Assembly: GCA_937896505.1 (NCBI GenBank)
Contig: CALBNP010000004.1
Coordinates: 1-14,530, forward strand
Source: an uncultured Bacteroidales bacterium
GTDB lineage: Bacteria > Bacteroidota > Bacteroidia > Bacteroidales > F082
Length of the DNA: 14,530 nucleotides
Reading direction: 5' to 3'
Part shown: positions 1 to 7,271 of the stretch, in pieces
How positions within the stretch are numbered: position 1 is the stretch's first letter
Layout: the number at the start of each line of letters is the position of its first letter
Translations under genes and position numbers: made by a program
Notes under the pieces: generated by a model
What the model saw: only the letters and a program-made list of their open reading frames with translations
What the model was told of the DNA's origin: nothing
The model's database searches: none

Positions 1-599
1 AGACGGGCTAACACGCCGAGAGGTTTTTGTGTGGGATGCTTGCCGCACGACTTTTCCCAAGGTGCGATGGCTGGCAACCGCCATACATCGGTCATCTGCT
101 TGTCGTCGTTCAGCTCCTTCATCAAGTCGTAGTTGAAGTAGTGAGGCACTTTGGGTGACTTCCTGGCCCAAATGATGAACTCGGTTGAATAGGTGAAGTA
201 ACGGCATGAGATGTTGGGCGGTGGGTTGGTCTTTGCCCAAGTAATCACATTCAGAATCTTGAACCCCAGTTTCAGCAGTTGCTGCTGTACGCTGAAAATG
301 TTGTGATGTGTGCCCGAAATCCAGATGGTGGCGTTCTCTTTCATGTGTTCGCGCACCGCGCTGAGCCAACGCAGGTTGAAGGCATCCATTGCTTCCGGTG
401 TGGTGGGCTTGTCCCAATTACCCTTATCTACGCAAACCACCTTTCCGCTTTGGCAGCTGATGCCGCCGCTCGAAAGGAAATAGGGCGGGTCGGCAAACAC
501 CATGTCGAAGCCGAACTTGAACTTTGACAGCGTTTCGACGCAATCACCTTTGATTAGGGTGAAGTCGTTGTCAGTGGATTTGTAGAAAGATGGAATCAT
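1..599 (-). CDS. dpnA: DpnA-like adenine-N6 DNA methyltransferase (3' end beyond the window)
   Basis: This gene would transfer a methyl group from SAM to the adenine of GATC. Its 199 visible codons read without a stop to the window edge. The catalytic DPPY motif is at residues 37-40 within VFADPPYFLSSGGIS. NPPPNISCRYFT lies at 126-136 and KHPTQKP at 187-193. This is the beta-class order, with the catalytic motif first and the SAM-binding FxGxG motif last, so the missing part should hold FxGxG. The sequence closely resembles what I recall of pneumococcal DpnA (VDKGxWDK, NYDLMKELNDxKQM). DpnA is known to methylate single-stranded as well as double-stranded DNA and protects incoming DNA in transformation. 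The ATG overlaps the upstream gene's TGA (ATGA), which fixes the start. GC content is about 55% in one counted 60-nt stretch, against 27% in the preceding gene. Confidence 0.9.
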   Translation of the reverse strand, partial: MIPSFYKSTDNDFTLIKGDCVETLSKFKFGFDMVFADPPYFLSSGGISCQSGKVVCVDKGNWDKPTTPEAMDAFNLRWLSAVREHMKENATIWISGTHHNIFSVQQQLLKLGFKILNVITWAKTNPPPNISCRYFTYSTEFIIWARKSPKVPHYFNYDLMKELNDDKQMTDVWRLPAIAPWEKSCGKHPTQKPLGVLAR

Positions 600-1120
600 T
601 GTTCTGGAACAGGTAAACCTAATTTTTGTAATGGTATGTAATCAAAATAGTAGTGACAGTTTACGCTAATAATATAATCAAGAACATCTTTATATTTGGC
701 ATTCTTAAACCATTGGCTTAAGATGTAAACGTATTCCACTTCAATGTTCAATTGAGAAAGCAACTTTATATATTGCTTCCTCTTAAAGTCGCATGTCTGA
801 AGTTTTTCGTCTACACTACCACCTACATTTTGATTCTTTACTTCTATAATGAATAAAGTATTATTTACAATTACGTAGATGCAGTTATCAGGTAGTAATT
901 GGCTTGATATAATCTGTTTCCAGTTAACACCATTTTCTTCCAAAAACTTATAGAACTCATATTTCTTGAAAACATAAGCAACTACATTTCCGCAATAAAA
1001 AACTTTGGAACCTTTTACTTCGTAATTGTTCTGTTGTGAAAGATACGTTGCAAGGTCAACCTTACCTTCGTAAATTAATCCTGTGATAGTATTTCCACCA
1101 CCTACGCCACCTTTTATCAT
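596..1120 (-). CDS. PD-(D/E)XK nuclease-like protein inside the DpnII operon
   Basis: This is a 174-aa protein that I cannot name. A plausible nuclease core is visible. P77-D78 is followed by two predicted strands and E93-V94-K95 (LPD, then IIEVKNQ), which fits the PD-(D/E)XK pattern. E18 in GLIYEGK could be the upstream helix acidic residue. A distinctive stretch, GSVDEKLQTCDFKRKQY at 101-117, follows the catalytic lysine and may bind DNA. The N-terminus is glycine-rich (KGGVGGGNTITG). There is no signal peptide or membrane segment. The start is 1 nt after the stop of the 90-aa gene, and its own TGA overlaps the dpnA ATG, so translation is probably coupled. The gene is strongly AT-rich. It could be a second restriction-like nuclease, a nicking or repair enzyme, or an inactive relative. 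The nuclease fold is inferred from motifs only. Confidence 0.65.
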   Translation of the reverse strand: MIKGGVGGGNTITGLIYEGKVDLATYLSQQNNYEVKGSKVFYCGNVVAYVFKKYEFYKFLEENGVNWKQIISSQLLPDNCIYVIVNNTLFIIEVKNQNVGGSVDEKLQTCDFKRKQYIKLLSQLNIEVEYVYILSQWFKNAKYKDVLDYIISVNCHYYFDYIPLQKLGLPVPEQ

Positions 1121-1121
1121 A

Positions 1122-1394
1122 TCAATTGTCGTCGTTTGTTCTTTGGCATACTCCGTGATAATAACCTAAAGCAAAGGCAGCGTGTGGACTTTTATGTCGT
1201 TGGGCTTTTGCTTGGCTTTCTTCAAGTTGCCCCAATACGTTATCTATACTTAGCGATTCATTGAGATTGTAGCCAGCTTTGTAGCCGGCTTCGTACGCAC
1301 ATGCTGCACATTTATGCCTTCCAACACCACCTTGATCGGTGGGTAATGTTGCCATAATTGTTTGAATTTGAGAATGATCTTTTTTGCAAGCCAT
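1122..1394 (-). CDS. Small CxxC protein of the DpnII operon, unknown function
   Basis: This is a 90-aa cytosolic protein whose function I do not recognise. It contains HKCAACAYEAGYKAGY at residues 27-42, with a CxxC pair at C29 and C32, and other cysteines at 3 and 83. A second half, SQAKAQRHKSPHAAFALGYYHGV (60-82), partly echoes the first: both carry RHK followed by an Ala-rich, GY-containing segment, at 26-42 and 66-82. This suggests an internal duplication or a two-helix pseudo-repeat. A zinc site is possible, but only one CxxC is obvious. The gene lies 1 nt after the endonuclease stop and 1 nt before the 174-aa gene, so it is almost certainly co-translated with them. A role supporting the nuclease or restraining restriction is an inference from position alone. 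Confidence 0.75.
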   Translation of the reverse strand: MACKKDHSQIQTIMATLPTDQGGVGRHKCAACAYEAGYKAGYNLNESLSIDNVLGQLEESQAKAQRHKSPHAAFALGYYHGVCQRTNDDN

Positions 1395-1395
1395 A

Positions 1396-2217
1396 TTATT
1401 TTAGGGTTTTGATGAAATCTGTAATATCAGTAAGATTATAAATGCTTGGAATGATATTGTAAGCCTCTTGTAGTTTATTCTTAGCACTTTTCCATCCAAT
1501 GCCATCGGTAATCCAAACAAATTCAAAGCCAGGAACGGAATTGATTTTTGGAGCAATATCAGAGTATGAACGAGCTACTTCGTTAAGTTTACTGCCTCCT
1601 CCGCTATAGAAATTGACCTCCATGAGATAGGTTTTCTTAGAGGTGTTGATGACAAAATCAAAACGCTTCTCGTCATCACCTAAAACTTTTGTGATTTCTG
1701 GCCATTCGCTTGAATATACTTCTTGGCGATAGCTTGTTCCTTCTTTATCGAGAATCTGCGCAACTCTTTCTTCCATAACGTGTCCGCTTCTGTTCTTACG
1801 GGCATTGGTGTCGAGGCCAGTTTCTATTCCAAAAACATAATCAACCAAATCGTTTATTCTTTTTGATTGGAAGATTTCGGCAAGTCCTGTGCCGTTAAGA
1901 TAATCCATTACGCCATCAACTGATGTAAACAAAGAATCGAGCACGATGCAATTCCCAAGTTTGTCGAGAACTATCTTTTTGCCCTCGCTGCGAACGGCAA
2001 TGAGGATGTCCATTACGTTAAAAGCTGTCTTGTCGCGCTTCCATATTGTCTCAACGGCTTTGCGCATGTCTGGTGCTCCAATAAGACTGTTGAGCATACA
2101 AAGACTGAGTTTTATGTCTTCGACATTCTGCGATATTTTTTCGAAATCACAGAAGAAATCTAATGTCTGATTTGTCTCTTGCAATTGAGACATGAACTTG
2201 TTGAAATCTTTAGCCAT
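1396..2217 (-). CDS. dpnB: DpnII/MboI-type restriction endonuclease
   Basis: This 273-aa protein is a type II restriction endonuclease of the DpnII family, expected to cut unmethylated GATC. The C-terminal catalytic region is recognisable. D187 is in RFDFVI and E200 in YLMEVNFYSGG. It is followed by the family signature GGGSKLNEVARSY (206-218) and then VPGFEFVWITDGIGW (228-242). The N-terminal half (LCMLNSLIGAPDMRKAVE, 39-56) also fits the family. The third catalytic position reads E-V-N rather than E-x-K, which I believe is usual here, but alignment would settle it. The length is close to that of DpnII. The ATG is preceded by AGGA a few nt upstream. The gene starts 50 nt after the dam-type methyltransferase gene and ends 1 nt before the 90-aa gene, so cognate methylation is made from the same operon. 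Confidence 0.9.
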   Translation of the reverse strand: MAKDFNKFMSQLQETNQTLDFFCDFEKISQNVEDIKLSLCMLNSLIGAPDMRKAVETIWKRDKTAFNVMDILIAVRSEGKKIVLDKLGNCIVLDSLFTSVDGVMDYLNGTGLAEIFQSKRINDLVDYVFGIETGLDTNARKNRSGHVMEERVAQILDKEGTSYRQEVYSSEWPEITKVLGDDEKRFDFVINTSKKTYLMEVNFYSGGGSKLNEVARSYSDIAPKINSVPGFEFVWITDGIGWKSAKNKLQEAYNIIPSIYNLTDITDFIKTLK

Positions 2218-2267
2218 TATCCTGTTATTGGTGAATTACCATGTATATTCCCGTATTTTGGGAGTTA

Positions 2268-3242
2268 TTACTTTTTGTTATATTCAGGTCCACTTTCGGC
2301 AACATAGCAGGGAACGAGTTGTATGTTGTAAAGGTGGGTGCTGGCTTTCGTTGCCTCATAATTGTGAACCAGTATTTCCGTCAATTTTCCACGTTTAGTA
2401 GGATTGGAATTGATGCTTCTTGAAGCCCATACCCGTTCAATGTGGTAATCCTTATAGAGCGCATCAAAGAAACTGTCGTTTTCGTCCTTTCCCTTGCAGT
2501 CCGAATTGCTTAGCATGAATTTATAGCCTGCATCGTTGATTCGGTCACAATACGTTTTAAGTCGAATCTGAGCATCGTCATTGAATGATTCTTTAGCGTA
2601 GTCGTTAAAACTGGATGTGTTGCTGAGTGGGCGGTAGGGTGGGTCGAAATAGAATAGCGTATTCCCTTCTGCATGGTGGAATGTTGCCTCAAAATCGTCT
2701 GTCATTATTTCCACGCGCTTTAGCAGTTCGCTATCTTCGCGAATGGTTTTCTCATCGTAGATTTGAGGATTGGTGTATTTCCCAAAGGGCACATTGAAAA
2801 GACCTTTCTTGTTTACCCGGTAGAGCCCGTTGAAACATGTTCTGTTGAGAAAGAAGAACTTGGTCGTGTTTTCTATTGGTTCAAGGTTCTTCTCATTGTA
2901 GCGGTCTCGTGCAGAAAGAAAGAATTCTTTGCGCTCATCTTCCGTCTGAAGGGACTTGTAAGCACTTTGAATGTCGTGTAAGGATGTGATTAGTTCTTCC
3001 GGATAATCTCTAACAGTGCGGTAACAAGTCATCAAATCGGGATTTATATCATTGATGACAGCATGACAGATGTTAGGGTATCGCTGCAACATGTAAAAGA
3101 GCATGGCTCCACCTCCTACGAAAGACTCAATGTATGTTGCGTTATCCCAATTATCAAAGTCAGCTGGCAGCAATGCGTCCAGTTGTTCAATGAGTTGCGT
3201 TTTCCCGCCAACCCATTTGATAAAAGGTTTTGCTTTTGACAT
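2268..3242 (-). CDS. dpnM: DpnM-like Dam-family GATC adenine-N6 methyltransferase
   Basis: This 324-aa enzyme is an alpha-class Dam-type methyltransferase that should protect GATC sites from the adjacent endonuclease. Motifs in order are PFIKWVGGKTQL (6-17, SAM binding), SFVGGGAM (40-47, FxGxG equivalent), the Dam-family TCFNGLYRVN (135-144) with NVPFGKY (150-156), and catalytic FDPPY (199-203). SRSINSN (274-280) is followed by the C-terminal RGKLTEILVHNY (284-295). The sequence resembles pneumococcal DpnM along its length. About 28 residues follow the usual C-terminal LVHNYE and form an extension I do not recognise. The gene starts 3 nt after the stop of the 68-aa gene, so both are probably translated from one leader transcript. 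Methyltransferase before endonuclease is the safe order for a newly acquired system. Confidence 0.93.
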   Translation of the reverse strand: MSKAKPFIKWVGGKTQLIEQLDALLPADFDNWDNATYIESFVGGGAMLFYMLQRYPNICHAVINDINPDLMTCYRTVRDYPEELITSLHDIQSAYKSLQTEDERKEFFLSARDRYNEKNLEPIENTTKFFFLNRTCFNGLYRVNKKGLFNVPFGKYTNPQIYDEKTIREDSELLKRVEIMTDDFEATFHHAEGNTLFYFDPPYRPLSNTSSFNDYAKESFNDDAQIRLKTYCDRINDAGYKFMLSNSDCKGKDENDSFFDALYKDYHIERVWASRSINSNPTKRGKLTEILVHNYEATKASTHLYNIQLVPCYVAESGPEYNKK

Positions 3243-3245
3243 TAC

Positions 3246-3452
3246 TTATTCAATTGGTAAAGTAACTCTCCAACAAGATACAGGAGTGTACCAAATGCCT
3301 TCCTCATCGATGTCAATCATGTAATCATCGATAGCTTTCCCGTTTTTGTCAAATGAAGTACAATAATCTGTTCCCCAAGAGAAAGAGTGCCCTCCTTCGC
3401 ATTTTGTCAGATAAGTTTCTACTTTTTGCTTGATACTTTTTGTTAATTTCAT
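3246..3452 (-). CDS. Small leading protein of the DpnII operon, unknown function
   Basis: This 68-aa protein is the first gene after the operon promoter. Its sequence begins MKLTKSIKQKVETYLTKC and ends YTPVSCWRVTLPIE. It has a basic N-terminal helix, then an acidic, aromatic-rich part (DDYMIDIDEEGIWYTP, 42-57), with cysteines at 18, 31 and 60. There is no helix-turn-helix like that of restriction controller (C) proteins, no signal peptide and no membrane segment. A good ribosome-binding site, AAGGA, lies 4 nt before the ATG. The stop is 3 nt from the methyltransferase start. It could be a leader that couples translation to the methyltransferase, a regulator of a kind I do not recognise, or an antirestriction or immunity-like factor. 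Only its status as a gene is well supported. Confidence 0.65.
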   Translation of the reverse strand: MKLTKSIKQKVETYLTKCEGGHSFSWGTDYCTSFDKNGKAIDDYMIDIDEEGIWYTPVSCWRVTLPIE

Positions 3453-3468
3453 GATTCCTTAGGTTTAG

Positions 3469-3500
3469 TCAGCTGAAAATTCAGTTGTTCAATTGAACAA
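3469..3500 (-). promoter_or_regulatory. Cluster of palindromes in the DpnII operon leader
   Basis: Between the probable transcription start (about 3513) and the first ATG (3452) lie three inverted repeats. A perfect 16-bp palindrome, TTGTTCAATTGAACAA, is at 3485-3500. An imperfect one with 5-bp arms is at 3473-3484, and a perfect 8-bp one, TCAGCTGA, is at 3469-3476. The position just downstream of the promoter suits an operator for a dimeric repressor, or a set of leader hairpins. The cognate protein is not evident because no encoded product has a clear DNA-binding helix-turn-helix. Some restriction systems are autoregulated by their methyltransferase, which is a possibility here but is inference. 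Confidence 0.45.
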
Positions 3501-3519
3501 ATGTTGTTTATTTTCCGTG

Positions 3520-3546
3520 CAAAGATAATAACTTGTTATTTCACAA
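3520..3546 (-). promoter_or_regulatory. Promoter of the DpnII operon
   Basis: On the minus strand, TATCTTTG followed by C (3520-3527) matches the Bacteroidota -7 consensus TAnnTTTG exactly. A TTG (within GTTGTG) lies about 17 nt upstream at 3544-3546 in the place of the -33 element. Transcription would start near 3513 and give a leader of about 60 nt carrying the palindrome cluster. Confidence 0.6.
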
Positions 3547-3570
3547 CCACAGAACAAGCTCAGAAATTTG

Positions 3571-3604
3571 CATTTTTTCCAGTCTTGCCTGAAAAAGAAA
3601 AATG
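3571..3604 (-). terminator. Possible imperfect terminator after the LRR gene
   Basis: An imperfect inverted repeat has outer arms CATTTTT and AAAAATG, inner CAG and CTG around a 6-nt loop, and a bulge between. It lies 56 nt beyond the stop of the LRR gene and just upstream of the DpnII operon promoter, where a transcript boundary is expected. The stem is AT-rich and interrupted, so the call is weak. Confidence 0.3.
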
Positions 3605-3659
3605 TTTAGTTACTTTTGAATCATAGGGTTGGCATCTTGCCGCAGAAGGCGAATGTGGC

Positions 3660-5030
3660 CTATAACACGGTCACTCGTTTTGTCTCTATGCTCTTTGCGG
3701 TCTCCACGACAATCATATAGACGCCTGCTTCGTGCTTGCCGAAGTCGTATTCGAAGGCATCGCCGCTTGCGGCTCCTTCAAACACCTTCTGTCCTGAAAT
3801 GCCGTAGATGCTGATGCTCCTGATGTCTTCGGCTTCGATTCTGACGACGCCATGCGTCGGGTTGGGATATACCGCCGAAGCAATGCCCTCGATTTCCGTA
3901 ACGTCGTCGTCCTCGTCTTCGATGAATTCATAAAATCCATTCAATCCCATGGGGTCATACCAGGCGGAGCTTTGGTAGGCTGAGGCGCATCCGTAGGGAA
4001 CGGTAAGGATAGAAGTGCCGAAATATTCAAATACGACGCAGTCCCATCCGGGTTCGCTGCCCAGCTCGGGAGGCGTGACGGCCAACGAAACAGCCTCGGT
4101 GACACCGGAGCAGTTTCTGAAGGCATAGTCGCCGATGAAGGTCACCGACTCGCCTATGGTGAGCGTACCGTCAAGGGAGCTGCAATAGAAAAACGCGCCA
4201 GGACCGATTGTTGTAACGGAATTTGGAATGGTCAAGTCGCCTGTGAGGCCGTAGCAGAACGCAAATGCGTCAGCGCCGATGGAAGTCACCGAATCTGGAA
4301 TGTCGATGGTGGTCAGCCCCATGCAGCCCTTGAATGCGTCGTAGCCGATAGTGGTGACCGTGTTGGGTATGATGGTGCTCTGGCATCCGGTGACCAACTC
4401 GTTGGTGCTTGTGGCGATGATAGCGTTGCAGTTGTCTCTTGAGTCATATACGCTGTTTTCGGGGTCAACGGTGATTCCGGAAAACGCGGTGTAGCTGAAG
4501 GTGTCGGGGCCGAGCGACGTCACCGAGCTTGGGATGCTCAGCGTGCCGGTCATGCCGTCGCACGAATTGAAGGCGAAGTCGCCGATGGAAACGACGGAGT
4601 TGGGGATGGTGAGGTTGCCCGTGAAACCGAAGCAAATCTGAAATGCACCATATCCGATGGAAGTCACGGAATTGGGGATAATCAGGTCGCCGGTGAAGCA
4701 GCTGCAATAGGCGAAGGCACCATCGCCAATCGTGGTTATCGAGTTCGGGATGTTCAGGCCACCTGTAAAGAAGCCATATAGGAAAGCGTTGTCGCCAATG
4801 GCTGTCACCGCATAATCGTTGCCTTCGTAGCTCACCGATTCGGGAATGTTCAGCTCGCCCGTTGCGCCTTGTCCGCCGACGGAACTTGTGACGGTCACTG
4901 AAACGCCGTCGTCGTTAACCTGGTAATTCAAGTCACCGACAGTGAATGTCGTTTGTGCGAATCCGCTTAAAGTCAATAAGATAGAAAAGATGAATAGGAA
5001 TGTCGTTTTGTTAAGTAATGCTTTTTTCAT
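3660..5030 (-). CDS. Secreted BspA-like leucine-rich-repeat protein with T9SS sorting domain
   Basis: This 456-aa protein has a signal peptide (MKKALLNK, then a hydrophobic core, ending at about Q26). Residues 56-310 carry roughly nine LRR_5/BspA-type repeats of about 23-25 residues with the core LxIPNSVTSIGxxAFxxC. One irregular segment at 180-220 breaks the series. An acidic linker (EDEDDD, 371-376) leads to a C-terminal domain from 388, YPNPTHGVVRIE to GVYMIVVE to KRVTVL. This matches the type A sorting signal of the type IX secretion system, so the protein should cross the outer membrane and be released or anchored at the surface. BspA-like proteins in oral and gut Bacteroidales bind host matrix proteins or other bacteria. 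Binding here is inference. No T9SS machinery gene is in this window. It has its own probable promoter and is separate from its neighbours. Confidence 0.88.
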   Translation of the reverse strand: MKKALLNKTTFLFIFSILLTLSGFAQTTFTVGDLNYQVNDDGVSVTVTSSVGGQGATGELNIPESVSYEGNDYAVTAIGDNAFLYGFFTGGLNIPNSITTIGDGAFAYCSCFTGDLIIPNSVTSIGYGAFQICFGFTGNLTIPNSVVSIGDFAFNSCDGMTGTLSIPSSVTSLGPDTFSYTAFSGITVDPENSVYDSRDNCNAIIATSTNELVTGCQSTIIPNTVTTIGYDAFKGCMGLTTIDIPDSVTSIGADAFAFCYGLTGDLTIPNSVTTIGPGAFFYCSSLDGTLTIGESVTFIGDYAFRNCSGVTEAVSLAVTPPELGSEPGWDCVVFEYFGTSILTVPYGCASAYQSSAWYDPMGLNGFYEFIEDEDDDVTEIEGIASAVYPNPTHGVVRIEAEDIRSISIYGISGQKVFEGAASGDAFEYDFGKHEAGVYMIVVETAKSIETKRVTVL

Positions 5031-5054
5031 ACGGAATGAGTTTTAGTTGGAATG

Positions 5055-5062
5055 GAAAAATA
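5055..5062 (-). promoter_or_regulatory. Possible -7 box for the LRR gene
   Basis: TATTTTTC on the minus strand matches TAnnTTTG at all but the last base and ends 25 nt before the LRR start codon. No convincing -33 element is seen. It overlaps the T-rich tail of the possible serine dehydratase terminator. Confidence 0.3.
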
Positions 5063-5100
5063 GTAAGGCTCAAAAGAGTGCCGTAAAATTAGATAATTTT
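5055..5100 (-). terminator. Possible terminator of the serine dehydratase gene
   Basis: After the TAG at 5114 the minus strand holds the near-palindrome AAAATTAGATAATTTT (5085-5100, plus-strand reading; 7-bp arms, 2-nt centre). A second hairpin follows at 5067-5082, with arms GGCTC and GAGTGCC, one bulge and a 4-nt loop. A T-rich stretch at 5055-5062 comes soon after. Together they suit a transcript end before the LRR gene, but neither stem is strong. Confidence 0.35.
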
Positions 5101-5113
5101 GATGTATGGAATT

Positions 5114-7264
5114 CTATCCGAAGAACTTCTTGATCTCGCCGGCGAAGGCGTCCTCTACCGCTTTGCCGTCGCGGGTCTTGGCGAGGCCGGCGCGGCTGGT
5201 CTCCTTGTAATCTATGTTGAGCCGCTGGCCGACTTCTCTCATAGTGAGCATCACCTCGTCGGGCGAGATGAACGACTTGACGCCGCTGAGCGCCATCATG
5301 GCCGCGCTGATGGCTTGGGTGGCATATATGCCGTTGCGCTTCACGCAAGGCACCTCGACCAATCCCGCCACGGGGTCGCAAATCAGGCCCAGTACGTTCT
5401 TGATGGCAATGGTGAAGGCTTCCACCATCTGATCGTTGTCGCCGCCTTCCAGATAGGTGAGGGCAGCCGCTGCCATGGCTGAGGCGGCACCCACTTCGGC
5501 CTGACAGCCGTAGTCGGCACCGGCGGTGGAGACGTCGTCGAATAGTATCATGCCGAAGAAGCCGGCCACCATCAGGGCTTCGCTGATGTGTTCTTGCGAA
5601 GGGTGACGCAGCTCGTCGTAGGCCTTCAGCACACCAGGAAGGATGCCACACGAGCCTGCCGTCGGGCAAGCTACAATCAATCCCGACTTGGCATTGGTCT
5701 CGTTGACGGCCACGGCGTAGGCGATGGCACGTCCGAAGAGGTTGTCGAACAGGGCGTTCTTGTCGATGTATTCGTCGAGCATCGAAGCATTGCGTCCGCT
5801 GAGTTTGAACAACGACAGCTCCTTGCTCTGCAACCCTTTGTGGACAGCGCTTTTCATGATGTTCCAATAAGAGGCCATCTTGCTGTAAATCTTCTGCTTG
5901 TCGGTGTTCTGCAAAAGAGTCTCGGTCTCGATGATGACGTCAATCATGTGGCGACCTTTGGCATAGCGCAGCATCTCCTCAAAGGTGTTGAAAGGCATCT
6001 GTGGAGGATTCGACATGGTTTCGTCGTTGAAAATCTTGGCGATGGTAGGGTAGGAGGCATTGCTCTCGTCGCAGGCTACGATGGCACCGCCGACGAGGCG
6101 CATGTCGTTCTTGCCGTTGATGGGCGTGTTGAGCAGACCGTCGAAATAGCGGATCTCGATGTTGCCGCCACCGATGGAGAAGCCTGTGATGCAGTGTGTT
6201 GCCTTGTCGCTTGTGAAGATAATCTCGGCTATGTTGTGCCCTTGCAGCTGGGCGTATTTCTGTTCCTCTTCGGTGCTGCCTTTCTTGTAGCCAAGGAAGT
6301 CTATCTTGCAGCCTTTCATGTCGAAGCCGTTCTGCCTCAGGAAGTCGGGGTCGCCATGTGCCAGAAGCTCGGGGTCGTCGGTGGCAAAGCCCGAAAGTCC
6401 GCCTCCTATGGCGTGGGGAGTCTTGTGGGCTACGCCCGTATCGCGGAACGAGGCAAACAGCTTGACTTCAATCGACTTGACCTGCTCGCCGCTCTCAATC
6501 ACGGCTTCGATGATATGGCGCGACAGAAGCCCGATTCGGCTGGCGCCGGCGGTGTGCGAACTCGATGGACCTACCATGGCAGGCCCGACCAAGTCGAAGA
6601 TGCTCATGGCCTTGATGCGGGTCTTGATGTAACGGCGGAAATCTTCGGCTATCGAAGCGAATCTTTCTTCTTCAATGGGTTGTTCCAGTAAGGTAATGAC
6701 GTCGAAAAACGACTTGTTTCTCTTCGACTCGATGGCTAAGGCTTGTGCAACGTGTATCTCGCTGACGTGCAGTTCGTTCTTGGCGATGATTTCCATGAAA
6801 TTCGGGAAGAAAGTGTAGTGCGAGACGTCGGAACATTGCAGGTGTATCTTCTTGCGTTCGGCATCCAAACGGTCAATCACGACGGAGCTGTGATTTTTCG
6901 TTAAGTCGTGCGGTTGGACCTCGGTCAAGTCGAGCACGTGACTTGTGAGTGGCTTTGCTGTTAAGATGATGACAATCAGGTTGTTGGCAACTGAAGGCAA
7001 GATGGTATAGAAGCAAGCGGGGGTGTCTTTAGGCAGCTTCATGGGCATCATCTTGTCGAAGATGCGCTTCAGGTTCAGATGGGCGATGAAGATTTCCTTG
7101 TCGTGCGTGAACACCATCTTGACGTCATCCTCGTCCTTGATGATGTCTATCGTTTTTTTTGTTTCGTTGAATTCCTCTTCGCTGAGGAAATGCTTTAGTC
7201 GGTCTTCGAATTGTCTGTTCATATCGCTGCTCAATTTTGTTTCTTGTTGTTTGTTCTGAATCAT
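5114..7264 (-). CDS. sdaA: Single-chain iron-sulfur L-serine dehydratase with an unusual N-terminal domain
   Basis: This enzyme deaminates L-serine to pyruvate and ammonia using a [4Fe-4S] cluster. Numbering here is from a GTG at 7282. The chosen start is the ATG at 7264 (residue 7), since the GTG would overlap the helicase gene; ATG 7222 (residue 21) is an alternative. Residues 226-410 are the beta-type domain (FDLVGPAMVGPSSSHTAGAS, 229-248). Residues 430-722 are the alpha-type domain, with CPTAGSCGILPG (539-550) and cluster cysteines C593 (GCQAEVG), C635 (CDPVAG) and C646. Their spacings of 42 and 11 match the known C343/C385/C396 ligands. The two domains are fused in one chain. The ACT domain that normally ends type I beta chains is not seen. 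Instead about 215 N-terminal residues precede the catalytic part and match no family I recognise. Confidence 0.9.
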   Translation of the reverse strand: MIQNKQQETKLSSDMNRQFEDRLKHFLSEEEFNETKKTIDIIKDEDDVKMVFTHDKEIFIAHLNLKRIFDKMMPMKLPKDTPACFYTILPSVANNLIVIILTAKPLTSHVLDLTEVQPHDLTKNHSSVVIDRLDAERKKIHLQCSDVSHYTFFPNFMEIIAKNELHVSEIHVAQALAIESKRNKSFFDVITLLEQPIEEERFASIAEDFRRYIKTRIKAMSIFDLVGPAMVGPSSSHTAGASRIGLLSRHIIEAVIESGEQVKSIEVKLFASFRDTGVAHKTPHAIGGGLSGFATDDPELLAHGDPDFLRQNGFDMKGCKIDFLGYKKGSTEEEQKYAQLQGHNIAEIIFTSDKATHCITGFSIGGGNIEIRYFDGLLNTPINGKNDMRLVGGAIVACDESNASYPTIAKIFNDETMSNPPQMPFNTFEEMLRYAKGRHMIDVIIETETLLQNTDKQKIYSKMASYWNIMKSAVHKGLQSKELSLFKLSGRNASMLDEYIDKNALFDNLFGRAIAYAVAVNETNAKSGLIVACPTAGSCGILPGVLKAYDELRHPSQEHISEALMVAGFFGMILFDDVSTAGADYGCQAEVGAASAMAAAALTYLEGGDNDQMVEAFTIAIKNVLGLICDPVAGLVEVPCVKRNGIYATQAISAAMMALSGVKSFISPDEVMLTMREVGQRLNIDYKETSRAGLAKTRDGKAVEDAFAGEIKKFFG

Positions 7265-7271
7265 ATTATGC

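Noticed and set aside
5588..6691. Long plus-strand open frame (367 codons) opposite the serine dehydratase
   Set aside because: It lies antisense to a conserved enzyme with all catalytic motifs, and its translation matches no family. It is a by-product of GC-rich codon use on the real strand.
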